Source: Burkholderiaceae bacterium (GTDB lineage Bacteria; Pseudomonadota; Gammaproteobacteria; Burkholderiales; Burkholderiaceae). Taken from it: DNA of 31,316 bases. Location of the stretch: contig JAJPEN010000050.1 of assembly GCA_021166835.1 (NCBI GenBank), positions 1 through 31,316 of the forward strand, in the 5' to 3' direction. A program made the translations under genes and the position numbers. The notes beneath the pieces are model-generated. The model searched no databases. It was given only the letters and a program-made list of their open reading frames with translations, and was not told the origin of the DNA. Positions 16,333-24,801 of this stretch are shown in pieces; the first letter of the stretch is position 1, and each line of letters begins with the position of its first letter.

Positions 16333-17895
16333 TCAACCGCCGATCCTGCGCCCGGCGTCCGCCCAGTAGCTTTCGCGCAGCGTCCGCTTGTCCAGTTTGC
16401 CGACCGCGTTGCGTGGGAACTCGTCGACGAGCTCGATCGACTTGGGCGCCTTGTAGCCCGCGATCCGGCTTCGGCAGAAGCCGAGCAGCTCCGCTTCGCT
16501 GGCCTGTCGCCCGGGCCGCAGCGAGACGATCGCCTTGACCGCCTCTCCCCAGCGCGGGTCGGGGACGCCGACGACGGCGACCTCCTTTACCGCGGGGTGC
16601 CGGGCCAGCACGTTCTCGACCTCGACCGGATAGATGTTGTAGCCGCCCGAGACGATCATGAACTTCTTGCGGTCCACCAGGTACAGGTAGCCGCGCTCGT
16701 CGAAGCGGCCCAGGTCGCCGGTGTGCAGCCAGCCGTCGCGGACCGCTTCGGCCGTCAGCTGCGGTGCGTTCCAGTATCCCGGGGTGACGAGCGAGCCCTT
16801 GACCAGGACCTCGCCGATCTCTCCGCTCGCGACCGTCACGCCATGCTCGTCGGCGACCACGACGTCCATGTACGGGACCGGTTTGCCGGCCGAGGCGAGG
16901 ATGTCGTGCTCGCCGGTGCGCAGCGCCTCGCGGTGATCCTCCGGAAACAGCATCGTCGCCATCCCGGTGGCTTCGGTGGCGCCGTACATCTGCAGCATCT
17001 CGACGCCGGGAAAGACCTCCATCGTCAGGCGGATGTTCGCCGGCGTGCACGGCGCCGCACCGTAGATGACCTGTCGCAGCGAGCGCAGGTCGCGCCGCCG
17101 CACCTCCGGATGGTGGATCAGCGACACCAGCATCGTCGGCACGACCAGGGTCCGGGTCACGCGCTCGCGCTCGATGAGCGCGCACGCCTGCTCCGGATCC
17201 CAGCGACGCATGATCACGCAGGTCGCGCCGTGGTAGATCGCCCGCAGGAGGATCAGCAGCGGAATGCCGCCTGCCGGCATCGTGTGCAGCCAGACGTCGC
17301 CGCGGCCGCTGCCTTCGTTCAGCGCGATGTGGCAGAGCGAGTCGATGACCTGGCGCCAGGTCGTCGTCACGCCTTTGGGCAGGCCGGTGGAGCCCGACGA
17401 ATAGAAGAGGTAGCCGGGGTCGTCGACGACGACGGCGACGTCCGGCTCCGCGGACGGATGGCCGGCGAGGGCCGCCTCGTAGTCGACGGCGAACGGATGC
17501 GGGCCGTCGAAGCCGACCAGCAGCGGCGGCGCCGGCAGATCCGGCGCGATCTCGCACAGGTGCCCGGCCAGGGCCGCCTGGACGAACACGACCCGGGCGC
17601 CGCTGTCCTCGAGGATGTGCGCGATTTCCGGCGGCGCATAGCGATGGTTGACGCCGACGCGAACGGCGCCGATCTTCGCGCAGGCGACGACGATCTCGAC
17701 CAGCTCGATGCAGTCGCAGCTGATCGACGCGACGCGGTCGCCGCGCGCCACGCCCGCGGCCAGCAGGAACTGCGCCAGGCGGCAGGCGCGTTCATTCAGC
17801 CGGGCCCAGCCGATCCGCCGGTCGCCGTCGACGTAGGCGGTCTTCGCGGGATAGTTGCGCGCGTTGTGCCGCGCGAGGTGGCCGAACGTGAGCAA
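16333..17895 (-). CDS. AMP-dependent acyl-CoA synthetase
   Basis: A 520-residue class I adenylate-forming enzyme. It has YSSGSTGLPKG (165-175) as the phosphate loop, MYGATEATGMAT as the A5 motif, WLHTGDLGRFDERGYLYLVDRKKFMIVSGGYNIYP spanning the A7-A8 hinge, and the C-terminal NAVGKLDKRTL with the conserved lysine. All core residues are intact. The start is TTG at 17895, with GGAGG 8 bp upstream. It lies between dctM and the racemase-like gene and is probably the ligase that activates the acid imported by the TRAP system. Chain length and ring preference cannot be deduced. Confidence 0.9.
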   Translation of the reverse strand: MLTFGHLARHNARNYPAKTAYVDGDRRIGWARLNERACRLAQFLLAAGVARGDRVASISCDCIELVEIVVACAKIGAVRVGVNHRYAPPEIAHILEDSGARVVFVQAALAGHLCEIAPDLPAPPLLVGFDGPHPFAVDYEAALAGHPSAEPDVAVVVDDPGYLFYSSGSTGLPKGVTTTWRQVIDSLCHIALNEGSGRGDVWLHTMPAGGIPLLILLRAIYHGATCVIMRRWDPEQACALIERERVTRTLVVPTMLVSLIHHPEVRRRDLRSLRQVIYGAAPCTPANIRLTMEVFPGVEMLQMYGATEATGMATMLFPEDHREALRTGEHDILASAGKPVPYMDVVVADEHGVTVASGEIGEVLVKGSLVTPGYWNAPQLTAEAVRDGWLHTGDLGRFDERGYLYLVDRKKFMIVSGGYNIYPVEVENVLARHPAVKEVAVVGVPDPRWGEAVKAIVSLRPGRQASEAELLGFCRSRIAGYKAPKSIELVDEFPRNAVGKLDKRTLRESYWADAGRRIGG

Positions 17896-17934
17896 GCTGC
17901 GACCTCCGGGAACGGGAATCGGGGGACGGCGCGG

Positions 17935-19227
17935 TTACTTCATCATCGACGGCAGCACCAGCGAGATCCAGGGCACCAGGATCAGCACGGTCAGCCGGAC
18001 GACGTCCATCGCCAGGAACGGCATCACGCCGCGGAAGATCACGCCGGTGGGCACCTCGGGCAGCAGGCTGCGCATCACGAACACGTTCATGCCCACCGGC
18101 GGCGAGATCAGGCTGATCTCGGTGACGACCACGACGATGATCCCGAACCAGATCAGGTCCATGCCGAGCGCCGAGACCAGCGGGTAGAAGATCGGCACGG
18201 TCAGCAGGATCATCGAGAAGCTCTCGAGCACGGCGCCGAGCACCAGGTACACCAGCGCGATCGCGAAGATCACCACGAGCGGCGGAACGTCCAGGTGCAT
18301 CACCCAGGCGGTGAGCGTCTCGGGCAGGCCGGACAGATTGATGTAGTTGCCGAAGATCAGCGCTCCGATCACGACGATGAAGATCATCGACGTCGTCGTC
18401 CCGGACTCGATCAGGACCTCGAGGAGCAGGCGCGGGGTCAGTGCGCGGCGCCACAGCGCGAAGACGAAGGCCCCGAACGCGCCGATGCCGGCGGCCTCGG
18501 TGGCGGTGAAGATTCCCACGTACAGGCCGCCGATGACCAGGGTGAACAGGCCCAGGATCGGAAGGACGCCGCGCAGCGCGCGAAACCGCTCCGCATACGG
18601 CAGGCGTTCGCCGCGCGGCCCGAGCTTCGGGTCGATCAGGCACATCAGCCAGACGGCGGTGATGTAGCCGAGCGCGCCCAGCAGGCCCGGCAGCACGCCG
18701 GCCATGAACAGCTTGCCGATGTCGGTCTGCGTCATCAGGCCGTAGATCACCAGCACCACGCTCGGCGGGATCAGGATGCCCAGCGTTCCGCCGGCCGCGA
18801 TCGATCCGGTGGCCAGCGACGGCGCGTAGCCGCGGCTGAGCATCGGCTTCATCGCGACCTTGGTCATCGTCGCGGCGGTGGCCACCGACGATCCGCACAC
18901 CGAGCTGAAACCGGCGCAGGCGACCACGGTCGCCTGCGCCAACCCGCCGCGCCGGTGCCCGAGCCAGGCGTTGGCGGCGGCATACAGCTCGTCGGACATG
19001 CCCGAGCGGGTGACGAAGCTGCCCATCAGGATGAACAGCGGAATCACCGACAGCTCGTAGCTCAGCCCGGTCTCGTAGGTGATCTGGCCGACCATGTTCA
19101 ACGCGGCCGGCAATCCCAGGTACAGCGCGGAGCCGAACAGGCCGACGATGCCCATCGCGAACGCGATGGGCATGCCGGTCATGATCAGGACGATCAGCAG
19201 CGCGAAGCCGACGTGCCAGGTTTCCAT
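17935..19227 (-). CDS. TRAP transporter large permease (DctM-like)
   Basis: A 430-residue integral membrane protein of the DctM family, which carries Na+-coupled secondary transport in TRAP systems. About 11-12 hydrophobic segments are visible. Family motifs include TGMPIAFAMGIVGLFGSALY near the N-terminus, FSSVCGSSVATAATM, the loop AAGGTLGILIPPSVVLVIYG, and ISPPVGMNVFVM near the C-terminus. ATG 19227 starts 4 bp after the dctQ stop. It forms the membrane complex with DctQ and receives substrate from DctP. Confidence 0.94.
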   Translation of the reverse strand: METWHVGFALLIVLIMTGMPIAFAMGIVGLFGSALYLGLPAALNMVGQITYETGLSYELSVIPLFILMGSFVTRSGMSDELYAAANAWLGHRRGGLAQATVVACAGFSSVCGSSVATAATMTKVAMKPMLSRGYAPSLATGSIAAGGTLGILIPPSVVLVIYGLMTQTDIGKLFMAGVLPGLLGALGYITAVWLMCLIDPKLGPRGERLPYAERFRALRGVLPILGLFTLVIGGLYVGIFTATEAAGIGAFGAFVFALWRRALTPRLLLEVLIESGTTTSMIFIVVIGALIFGNYINLSGLPETLTAWVMHLDVPPLVVIFAIALVYLVLGAVLESFSMILLTVPIFYPLVSALGMDLIWFGIIVVVVTEISLISPPVGMNVFVMRSLLPEVPTGVIFRGVMPFLAMDVVRLTVLILVPWISLVLPSMMK

Positions 19228-19231
19228 CCGC

Positions 19232-19735
19232 CTACGCTCCGGATGCCGCGTAGCGGGCGCGGCGAAGGGACTCGACGAGGTGCGCCCCGGAGAACCCCGC
19301 GGCGAGGGCGGTGAGGAGAAACATCAGGTAGCAGACCGGATACATCGGCAGTCCGAGATACATGCTCTGGTCGCCGGCGGCCAGCGTTGCGCCGGCTTTC
19401 ACCCATAGCCGCCACGCCAGCGCTGCGAGCGCGAGGGTGCTGACCAGATGGTTGAAGAGGCCCAGCCTTCGCCGCGACCGGTCCGACAGGCTGCCGAGGG
19501 CGATGTCCACCCGGATGTGCACGTCGTCGGCGCAGACGAGCGGCAACCCGGAGAAGATCAGGACCGCCATCAGGATCTGCGTGAGCTCGAAGGCTCCGGG
19601 CAGCGGCAGGCTGAACAGGTAGCGGCCCATCACGTCGACGAAGGTGACGAGCATCAGCAGGAACAGGATCGCCGCCATGGTCAGTCCCAGCAGGCGCAGC
19701 AGCCTGCCGGAGCCGGGGGACCGGGGGAGAGTCAT
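19232..19735 (-). CDS. TRAP transporter small permease (DctQ-like)
   Basis: A 167-residue membrane protein with four predicted helices. The DctQ signature FVDVMGRYLFSLPLPGAFELTQILM lies across helices 1-2 and is followed by LVCADDVHIRVDIALGSL. ATG 19735 has GGAGA upstream. It sits between dctP (74-bp gap) and dctM (4-bp gap), the standard P-Q-M order. Confidence 0.92.
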   Translation of the reverse strand: MTLPRSPGSGRLLRLLGLTMAAILFLLMLVTFVDVMGRYLFSLPLPGAFELTQILMAVLIFSGLPLVCADDVHIRVDIALGSLSDRSRRRLGLFNHLVSTLALAALAWRLWVKAGATLAAGDQSMYLGLPMYPVCYLMFLLTALAAGFSGAHLVESLRRARYAASGA

Positions 19736-19809
19736 GTCGGATCTCCGGCGAATCGGCCGGGGGGCGCAGGGCGGGGCGTTCGCGGCCGTCCTGCGGCCCG
19801 GCCTGCCGC

Positions 19810-20850
19810 CTACTTTCCGTAGGCGACGATCTCGGCGCGCAGCGCGTCGAGCGCGGCCTTGCCGTCGACCGGACCTGCCTGGACCTTGGCGAGCCAGGCC
19901 GCCTCCAGCGGAGCGAGGCGCTCGCGGATCGCTGCGAGCAGCGACGGCTCGACGGGGTCGATGTTCATGCCCGCCGCGCGCATCTGGTCGAGCGCTCCCG
20001 CGTCCGCCGCATCCCAGGCCTGGCCTGCGAGGCGGGCGAAGGCTTCGCCGGAGACGCTCATGATCGCCTTGCGGTCATGCTCCGACAGGCGATTCCAGGC
20101 TGCCTCGTTCATCACGAGAAAGAAGCTCGCGTTGTAGAAGCCGGTCGGCGCGAGCGTCGCGTACTTCAGCACCTTTTCCAGCTTGAAGAACGGCACCGAG
20201 TCCTTGCTGAACATGATGCCGTCGGCCACGCCGCTGGACAGCAGCTCGTACGACTTGGACGAGGGCGCCTGCAGCGGCACCATCTTCAGCGCCTTGGCCA
20301 GCTCGTTCGTCGACACGTTGGGAATCCGCACCTTCAGGCCCTCGAAGTCGGCGATCGCGCGGATCGGGCGCCGGCTGTTGAAGATCTGGCCGGGGCCCTG
20401 GGTGAACACGCTCAGCACCTTCGTGCCCGCGTGCTCGTTCGCCTTCGCGAGATGCCTCTCGAAGACGCGCCAGTAGGCGACGGACAGCGGCTCGGCCTTC
20501 TCGCTCAGGAACGGCAGCTCGACCATCTCGGCGAGCGCGAAGCGCCCCGGACTGTAGCCGTGGACGCCGTAGGTGATGTCGGAGACTCCGTCCTTCGCGA
20601 GATCGAAGTGGGACTGCGGGCTTCCGAGGGCGGTCGTGAGCACCTGGATCTTCACCCGGCCCTCGGTCACGGCATCGACCTGCTTCGCCCACGGAACGAT
20701 CATGTCCTTGACGATCGGATGGCTCGGCGGCAGCCAGTTCGACAGGCGCAGCACGGTGGTCTGCGCCGCGAGCGGCGCGGCAAGACACAGCGCGGCCGAG
20801 GCGACCGCGAATCGCAGCGCGCGCAGCGCTCTTCCTGCTTTCAATCTCAT
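19810..20850 (-). CDS. TRAP transporter periplasmic substrate-binding protein (DctP-like)
   Basis: A 346-residue periplasmic solute receptor. The signal peptide spans residues 1 to about 30 (basic start, hydrophobic core, APLAAQ cleavage region). The mature protein begins TTVLRLSNWLPPSHPI, typical of DctP. R175 in LKVRIPN is at the conserved position that salt-bridges the substrate carboxylate in DctP-family receptors, so the ligand is expected to be an organic acid. GAGAGGAG precedes ATG 20850. It is the first gene of the leftward operon and is divergent from the mutase. Confidence 0.92.
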   Translation of the reverse strand: MRLKAGRALRALRFAVASAALCLAAPLAAQTTVLRLSNWLPPSHPIVKDMIVPWAKQVDAVTEGRVKIQVLTTALGSPQSHFDLAKDGVSDITYGVHGYSPGRFALAEMVELPFLSEKAEPLSVAYWRVFERHLAKANEHAGTKVLSVFTQGPGQIFNSRRPIRAIADFEGLKVRIPNVSTNELAKALKMVPLQAPSSKSYELLSSGVADGIMFSKDSVPFFKLEKVLKYATLAPTGFYNASFFLVMNEAAWNRLSEHDRKAIMSVSGEAFARLAGQAWDAADAGALDQMRAAGMNIDPVEPSLLAAIRERLAPLEAAWLAKVQAGPVDGKAALDALRAEIVAYGK

Positions 20851-20962
20851 CGGTTGACTCCTCTCGCTTCGGTACGGCTCGATGCCGGCATGGTCGTTCT
20901 CGCCCGCCGTTCTCGTCCTTCCGCGGCGGGTCGTTCACCGCGGCTGTCGCGATGATGTGCAG

Positions 20963-20992
20963 AGTGTAGGAGCCGGGGTTCATCATCGTCAA
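20963..20992 (-). promoter_or_regulatory. Candidate dctP operon promoter
   Basis: On the minus strand, TTGACG (complement of 20987-20992) is a 5/6 -35 box. TACACT (complement of 20963-20968) is a 4/6 -10 box, 18 bp away. The -35 lies next to the palindromic motif at 20996-21011, so a bound regulator would affect it. Confidence 0.5.
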
Positions 20993-20995
20993 GAT

Positions 20996-21018
20996 ATTTT
21001 CGATTGAAAATCGATTGA
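20996..21018. promoter_or_regulatory. Composite operator with palindrome, direct repeat and shared motif copy C
   Basis: ATTTTC-GATT-GAAAAT (20996-21011) is a perfect 6-bp inverted repeat. CGATTGA occurs at 21001-21007 and 21012-21018, 11 bp or about one helical turn apart. The shared 13-bp motif TTCGATTGAAAAT occupies 20999-21011. The block lies between the divergent dctP and mutase promoters and overlaps the mutase -35 box, which suits coordinated repression of both directions by the MarR-type regulator. Confidence 0.55.
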
Positions 21019-21043
21019 CATATGCTCGACGAACCCCGAAGAT
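21015..21043 (+). promoter_or_regulatory. Candidate mutase operon promoter
   Basis: TTGACA at 21015-21020 is a perfect -35 hexamer. GAAGAT at 21038-21043 is a 3/6 -10 hexamer at 17-bp spacing. The second CGATTGA repeat overlaps the -35. The untranslated leader would be about 85 bases before ATG 21137; no B12 riboswitch-like features were recognised in it. Confidence 0.45.
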
Positions 21044-21136
21044 CTCGTTCGTCCAGCCGTCCGGCGAGCGGCGAGTCTCGCCTGGCGCTCCCGCTGCGCC
21101 GGGTGCGCGAAGGCATTCAGACAAGGAGGAGAAAGG

Positions 21137-22783
21137 ATGGGCGGCCGACTGGCTTCATCGCACGCAGGACCCGCGCGCGACAGCGAGGAACAGATTTTCG
21201 AGACCGGCGCCGGGCTGGAGATCCGCGAACTCTATCGGCCGGACGACATCGCCGGGTTCGATCCGGCGCAGGATCTGGGCGAGCCGGGGCACTTCCCGTT
21301 CACGCGCGGTCCGTATCCCGGCATGTATCGCGAGCGGATCTGGACGCGCCGCTTCCAGGTCGGATTCGGCTCGCCGCTCGAGACCAACGAGCGGATCAAG
21401 TATCTCCACTCCCAGGGCGCGAACGGCTTCGTCATCACGATCGACCTGCCCACGTCGTACGGCTTCGATTCGGACGATCCGCTGAGCGACGGCGAGGTCG
21501 GAGTCACCGGCGTGCCGATCAGCACGCTGGAGGACATGGAGACGCTGTACGAGGGCTTCGGACCGGACTCGGTGTCCTATGCGTTGTCGATCCGGCCGCC
21601 GGTCTCGTCGGTCACGCTGGCGATGCTCGCATCGGTCGCGCAGCGCCGCAACGTGCCTTTCGAGAAGGTCATCGGCACGCAGCAGAACGATCCGTTCTAC
21701 CAGATGAGCGGCGGCCCGCTGCAGACGATCACCCAGTTCTTCCCGCTCGAGGGAACGTTGCGCCTGTGCATCGACAACATCGAGTTCATCTCGAAGAACA
21801 TGCCGCGCCTGAACTGGATGGTCACCAACGGCTACAACCTGCGCGAGACCGGCGTCAACGCGATCCAGGACGGCGCGTTCACGCTGGGCCACGCATTCGA
21901 CATCTTCCGCCGTGCGCGTGCGCGCGGGCTCGACGTCGACCTCTTCCCGCGGCGCGCCTCGTTCTTCCTGTCGTGCTCGATCGACTTCTTCGAGGAGATC
22001 GCGAAGTTCCGCGCGATGCGGCGGCTCTACGCGAGAACGATGCGCGAGGAATTCGGCGCGAGCAATCCGGAATGCTGGCGACTGCGGTTCTCGGTGCAGT
22101 CTGCGGGCAACACGCTGACGCGCCAGCAGCCGGAGGTGAACATCATCCGGGCCGGCGTCGAAGCGATGGCGGCCGTCTTCGGAGGCGCGCAGTCGATCCA
22201 CCTGTGCTCGTACGACGAGGCGCACGGGTTGCCGACCGAGGAGTCGTCGCGCATCGCGCTGCGCACGCAGCAGGTGATCGCCTACGAGAGCGGCATCACG
22301 AAGACGATCGATCCGCTCGGCGGCTCGTACTACGTCGAGACCCTGACCAACCGGATGGAAGAGGCGATCCGCGAGAAGCTGGCGGAGATCGACGACAACG
22401 GCGGCATGATCGAATGCATTCGCGCGGGATGGCTGGAGAGCCAGATCAACGACGAGCGCATCCGCAACCAGAACGATCTCGACACGCGCCGCCGTACGCT
22501 GGTCGGCGTCAATCGCTTCCAGATTCCACGGGAGGAGGAGATTCCGCTGAAGATCCACAGGATCCAGGCCGAGCAGTGGGGGGCGCGACGCGGCGAATAT
22601 CTGCGCGAGTACCGGGTGTCGCGCGACCAGGGCAGGTGGGCGGACGCGATGGCGCGGCTGGAGGCCGGCTGGAGGAGCGGTGAAAACATGGTTCCGCTGC
22701 TGATGGACGCGCTGCAGAACAAAGTGACGATGGGCGAATGCCATGAGGCGATGCGCAACGCCCAGAACTGGTCTTTCCGCTGA
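21137..22783 (+). CDS. B12-dependent acyl-CoA mutase, large (substrate-binding) subunit, atypical
   Basis: A 548-residue TIM-barrel subunit of the methylmalonyl-/isobutyryl-/2-hydroxyisobutyryl-CoA mutase family, without its own B12 domain, as in split Icm and Hcm enzymes. CoA contacts of P. shermanii MCM are kept (M63, R67, T70, R72 for M78, R82, T85, R87), and Q183 matches Q197. Key positions differ. The Y89 specificity residue (Phe in Icm, Ile in Hcm) is Q74. The Hcm-specific Asp position is T101. No Arg equivalent to R207 exists between Q183 and R209. Catalytic H244 is N234 in NGYNLRETG. It therefore probably acts on a non-carboxylated but unusual acyl-CoA. AAGGAGG precedes the ATG, and the B12 subunit follows 12 bp later. 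Alignment was by eye. Confidence 0.9.
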   Translation: MGGRLASSHAGPARDSEEQIFETGAGLEIRELYRPDDIAGFDPAQDLGEPGHFPFTRGPYPGMYRERIWTRRFQVGFGSPLETNERIKYLHSQGANGFVITIDLPTSYGFDSDDPLSDGEVGVTGVPISTLEDMETLYEGFGPDSVSYALSIRPPVSSVTLAMLASVAQRRNVPFEKVIGTQQNDPFYQMSGGPLQTITQFFPLEGTLRLCIDNIEFISKNMPRLNWMVTNGYNLRETGVNAIQDGAFTLGHAFDIFRRARARGLDVDLFPRRASFFLSCSIDFFEEIAKFRAMRRLYARTMREEFGASNPECWRLRFSVQSAGNTLTRQQPEVNIIRAGVEAMAAVFGGAQSIHLCSYDEAHGLPTEESSRIALRTQQVIAYESGITKTIDPLGGSYYVETLTNRMEEAIREKLAEIDDNGGMIECIRAGWLESQINDERIRNQNDLDTRRRTLVGVNRFQIPREEEIPLKIHRIQAEQWGARRGEYLREYRVSRDQGRWADAMARLEAGWRSGENMVPLLMDALQNKVTMGECHEAMRNAQNWSFR

Positions 22784-22795
22784 GGAGGCACGATC

Positions 22796-23197
22796 GTGAC
22801 CGCGCCGAAACGCATCCTGCTCGCGAAGATGGGGCTCGACTGCCACGACACCGGGATCATCACGGTCGCCAGCATGCTGCGCGACGCAGGCTACGAAGTG
22901 ATCTATCTCGGTCTGCACAACCAGGCCGATCAGGTGATGAAGGTGGCGATCGAGGAGGACGTCGACGCGATCGGAATCAGCTTCCTGTCCGGTCAGCACA
23001 TGACGCAGATGCGCCGCCTGCTGGAACGGATCCGGGAACGCGGCCTGTCGATCCCGGTGTTCTGCGGCGGCGTGATCCCCGAAGACGACGCGCGGGCGCT
23101 CCGGCAGATGGGGGCAGCGGACGTCATTCTGCCCGGCACGCTCTCGTCCGAGCTGGTGCGCCTGGTCGATGCCACCATGAACCGCGTGCGCGCGTGA
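22796..23197 (+). CDS. B12-binding small subunit of the acyl-CoA mutase
   Basis: A 133-residue Rossmann-like cobalamin-binding protein, the size of IcmB and HcmB. It has the DxHxxG motif D15-C-H17-D-T-G20 for base-off/His-on binding, with K11-D15-H17 matching the Lys604-Asp608-His610 relay of methylmalonyl-CoA mutase. The SxL motif is S62-F-L64 and the GG motif is G91-G92. All B12-binding elements are intact. The start codon is GTG at 22796 with GAGGAGG upstream. It should pair with the adjacent large subunit to make the active adenosylcobalamin mutase. The MeaB/ArgK-type GTPase chaperone often found beside such genes is absent from this window. Confidence 0.94.
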   Translation: MTAPKRILLAKMGLDCHDTGIITVASMLRDAGYEVIYLGLHNQADQVMKVAIEEDVDAIGISFLSGQHMTQMRRLLERIRERGLSIPVFCGGVIPEDDARALRQMGAADVILPGTLSSELVRLVDATMNRVRA

Positions 23198-23216
23198 AGC
23201 ACGGGCGGAAGGCCTG

Positions 23217-24779
23217 ATGACGCTCGACAGGATCGTACGTCGCAATGCGCTGCGCTTCCCTGCCAGGGCTGCGGTGCTGGCGGGGACGGGCAGCATCAGC
23301 TGGCAGGAGCTCGATCGTCGCGCCGACCGGATCGCCAACGCGCTGCATGAGCGCGGCCTGGTCGCCGCCGACCGCGTCGCCGTGCTGCTCGGCAACTGCG
23401 CGGAGATGGTGGAGCTGTACTTCGGCATCGCGCGTGCCGGCCTGATCGCCGTGCCGCTGAACTGGCGGCTCACGAACGGCGAGATGTCGCAGCTGCTCGA
23501 ACGTGCCGAGCCGGCCTTGCTGGTCGTCGGTGCGGCGTTCGCGGAGCCGTTCGGACAGACGCTCGCTTCCGCGGCGAGCCCTGCGCGCCTGTGGGTCGTC
23601 GGCGGCGAGTTGCCCGGCGCCGAGTGCTACGAACGCGTCGTCGAACAGGCCGGCGACACCCCGATCGAATCGTCGGCGAACGACGACGAACCGTTCGCGA
23701 TCTTCTTCACCAGCGGCACCACCGGCCTGCCCAAGGGGGCGATGGTTTCGCACCGCAATCTGGTGGCCAACGCGTTCAACCAGTTCGTCGCCGACGCCAG
23801 CCGGCCCGACGATGTGAACCTCGTCGCCACGCCGCTCTACCACATGGGCGCAGTGTTCATGTCGGTTACGTACATGATGCTCGGCTGTACGCAGGTGGTG
23901 CTGGAGAAATTCGATCCGGCGGCCTGGCTGGACGCGGTTGCGCGATACAGGGCGAGCGTTTCACTGCTCGTCCCGACGATGATCAACGCCGTCGTCAATC
24001 ATCCCGCGATCGCACAAGCCGATCTCGAAAGCCTGCGCTGTCTGTTCTACGGCGGCGGCCCGATGCCGCCGAAGGTCCTGCGGCGCGCGATGCAATCGCT
24101 GCGCTGCGGGTTCACCCAGGGCTACGGCCTGACCGAAACGCTCGAAGCCACGTTCCTGGTCGCCTCGGATCACGTTCTCGACGGCGACGAGCGTCAGCAG
24201 CGACGCCTGGCTTCCGCCGGCCGGGAGGCGGTCGGCGCGGAGGTGCGGGTCGTCACGTCCGAGGGCCGGGACGCGGCGCCCTTCGAGGTTGGCGAAGTGC
24301 TCGTGCGCAGCGAGTCGGTCATCGCGGGATACTGGCGGATGCCGGAGGAAACGGCGCGGGTGATCCGTGACGGGTGGTTCCATACCGGCGATCTCGGCTA
24401 TCTCGACGACGAGCGCTACCTGTTCGTGGTCGACCGCATCAAGGACATGGTCGTCACCGGCGGCGTAAACGTCTACACGAAGGAGGTCGAGGCGGTCCTG
24501 TTCGAGCATCCGGCGGTGCTGGAGGCGGCGGTCGTCGGGCTGCCCGACGACGAGTGGGGCGAGGTCGTCGCCGCTGCCGTCGTGGTGCGGCCGGGACAGG
24601 CCCTTTCGGCCGAGGCACTGATCGAGCACTGCCGGAAGTCGCTGGCCGGCTTCAAGAAGCCGCGCCTGGTCCATTTCCTGGACGACCTGCCGCGCAACCC
24701 GAGCGGAAAGATCCTCAAGCGCGAACTGCGGCGCCAACTGTCCGGGGTTGGTCGGCCGGCACCGGGCGCTTCCTCCTGA
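23217..24779 (+). CDS. AMP-dependent acyl-CoA synthetase
   Basis: A 520-residue adenylate-forming ligase with an intact phosphate loop (FFTSGTTGLPKGAMVSH, about 162-178), QGYGLTETLEAT as A5, WFHTGDLGYLDDERYLFVVDRIKDMV in the A7-A8 region, and the C-terminal NPSGKILKREL lysine motif. GGAAGG lies just before ATG 23217, 19 bp after the B12 subunit. A dedicated ligase next to a split mutase parallels the 2-hydroxyisobutyrate operon organisation (hcl with hcmA/hcmB). It may make the mutase substrate directly from a branched acid. It is not close to the other ligase at 16333-17895, so two different acids or two pathway steps are possible. Confidence 0.9.
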   Translation: MTLDRIVRRNALRFPARAAVLAGTGSISWQELDRRADRIANALHERGLVAADRVAVLLGNCAEMVELYFGIARAGLIAVPLNWRLTNGEMSQLLERAEPALLVVGAAFAEPFGQTLASAASPARLWVVGGELPGAECYERVVEQAGDTPIESSANDDEPFAIFFTSGTTGLPKGAMVSHRNLVANAFNQFVADASRPDDVNLVATPLYHMGAVFMSVTYMMLGCTQVVLEKFDPAAWLDAVARYRASVSLLVPTMINAVVNHPAIAQADLESLRCLFYGGGPMPPKVLRRAMQSLRCGFTQGYGLTETLEATFLVASDHVLDGDERQQRRLASAGREAVGAEVRVVTSEGRDAAPFEVGEVLVRSESVIAGYWRMPEETARVIRDGWFHTGDLGYLDDERYLFVVDRIKDMVVTGGVNVYTKEVEAVLFEHPAVLEAAVVGLPDDEWGEVVAAAVVVRPGQALSAEALIEHCRKSLAGFKKPRLVHFLDDLPRNPSGKILKRELRRQLSGVGRPAPGASS

Positions 24780-24801
24780 TGCTTCCCCGGTCCTGATCGC
24801 C

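Noticed and set aside
16321..19314. A 997-codon plus-strand open frame opposite the ligase and dctM genes
   Set aside because: The sequence is compositionally biased (Arg, Asp, Gln, His) and has no recognisable motif. The minus strand shows intact ligase and DctM signatures.
20851..21136. Cobalamin riboswitch in the mutase leader
   Set aside because: No B12-box-like conserved sequence or long multi-stem structure was recognised; the region is explained by divergent promoters and an operator.
21137..22783. Naming the large subunit as methylmalonyl-CoA mutase or hcmA
   Set aside because: Residues that define both (Tyr89/Arg207 for MCM, Ile90/Asp117 for Hcm) are absent.
21155..23473. A 772-codon minus-strand open frame opposite the mutase genes
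   Set aside because: It is a shadow of the strongly conserved mutase and B12-binding genes; its own translation has no domain.
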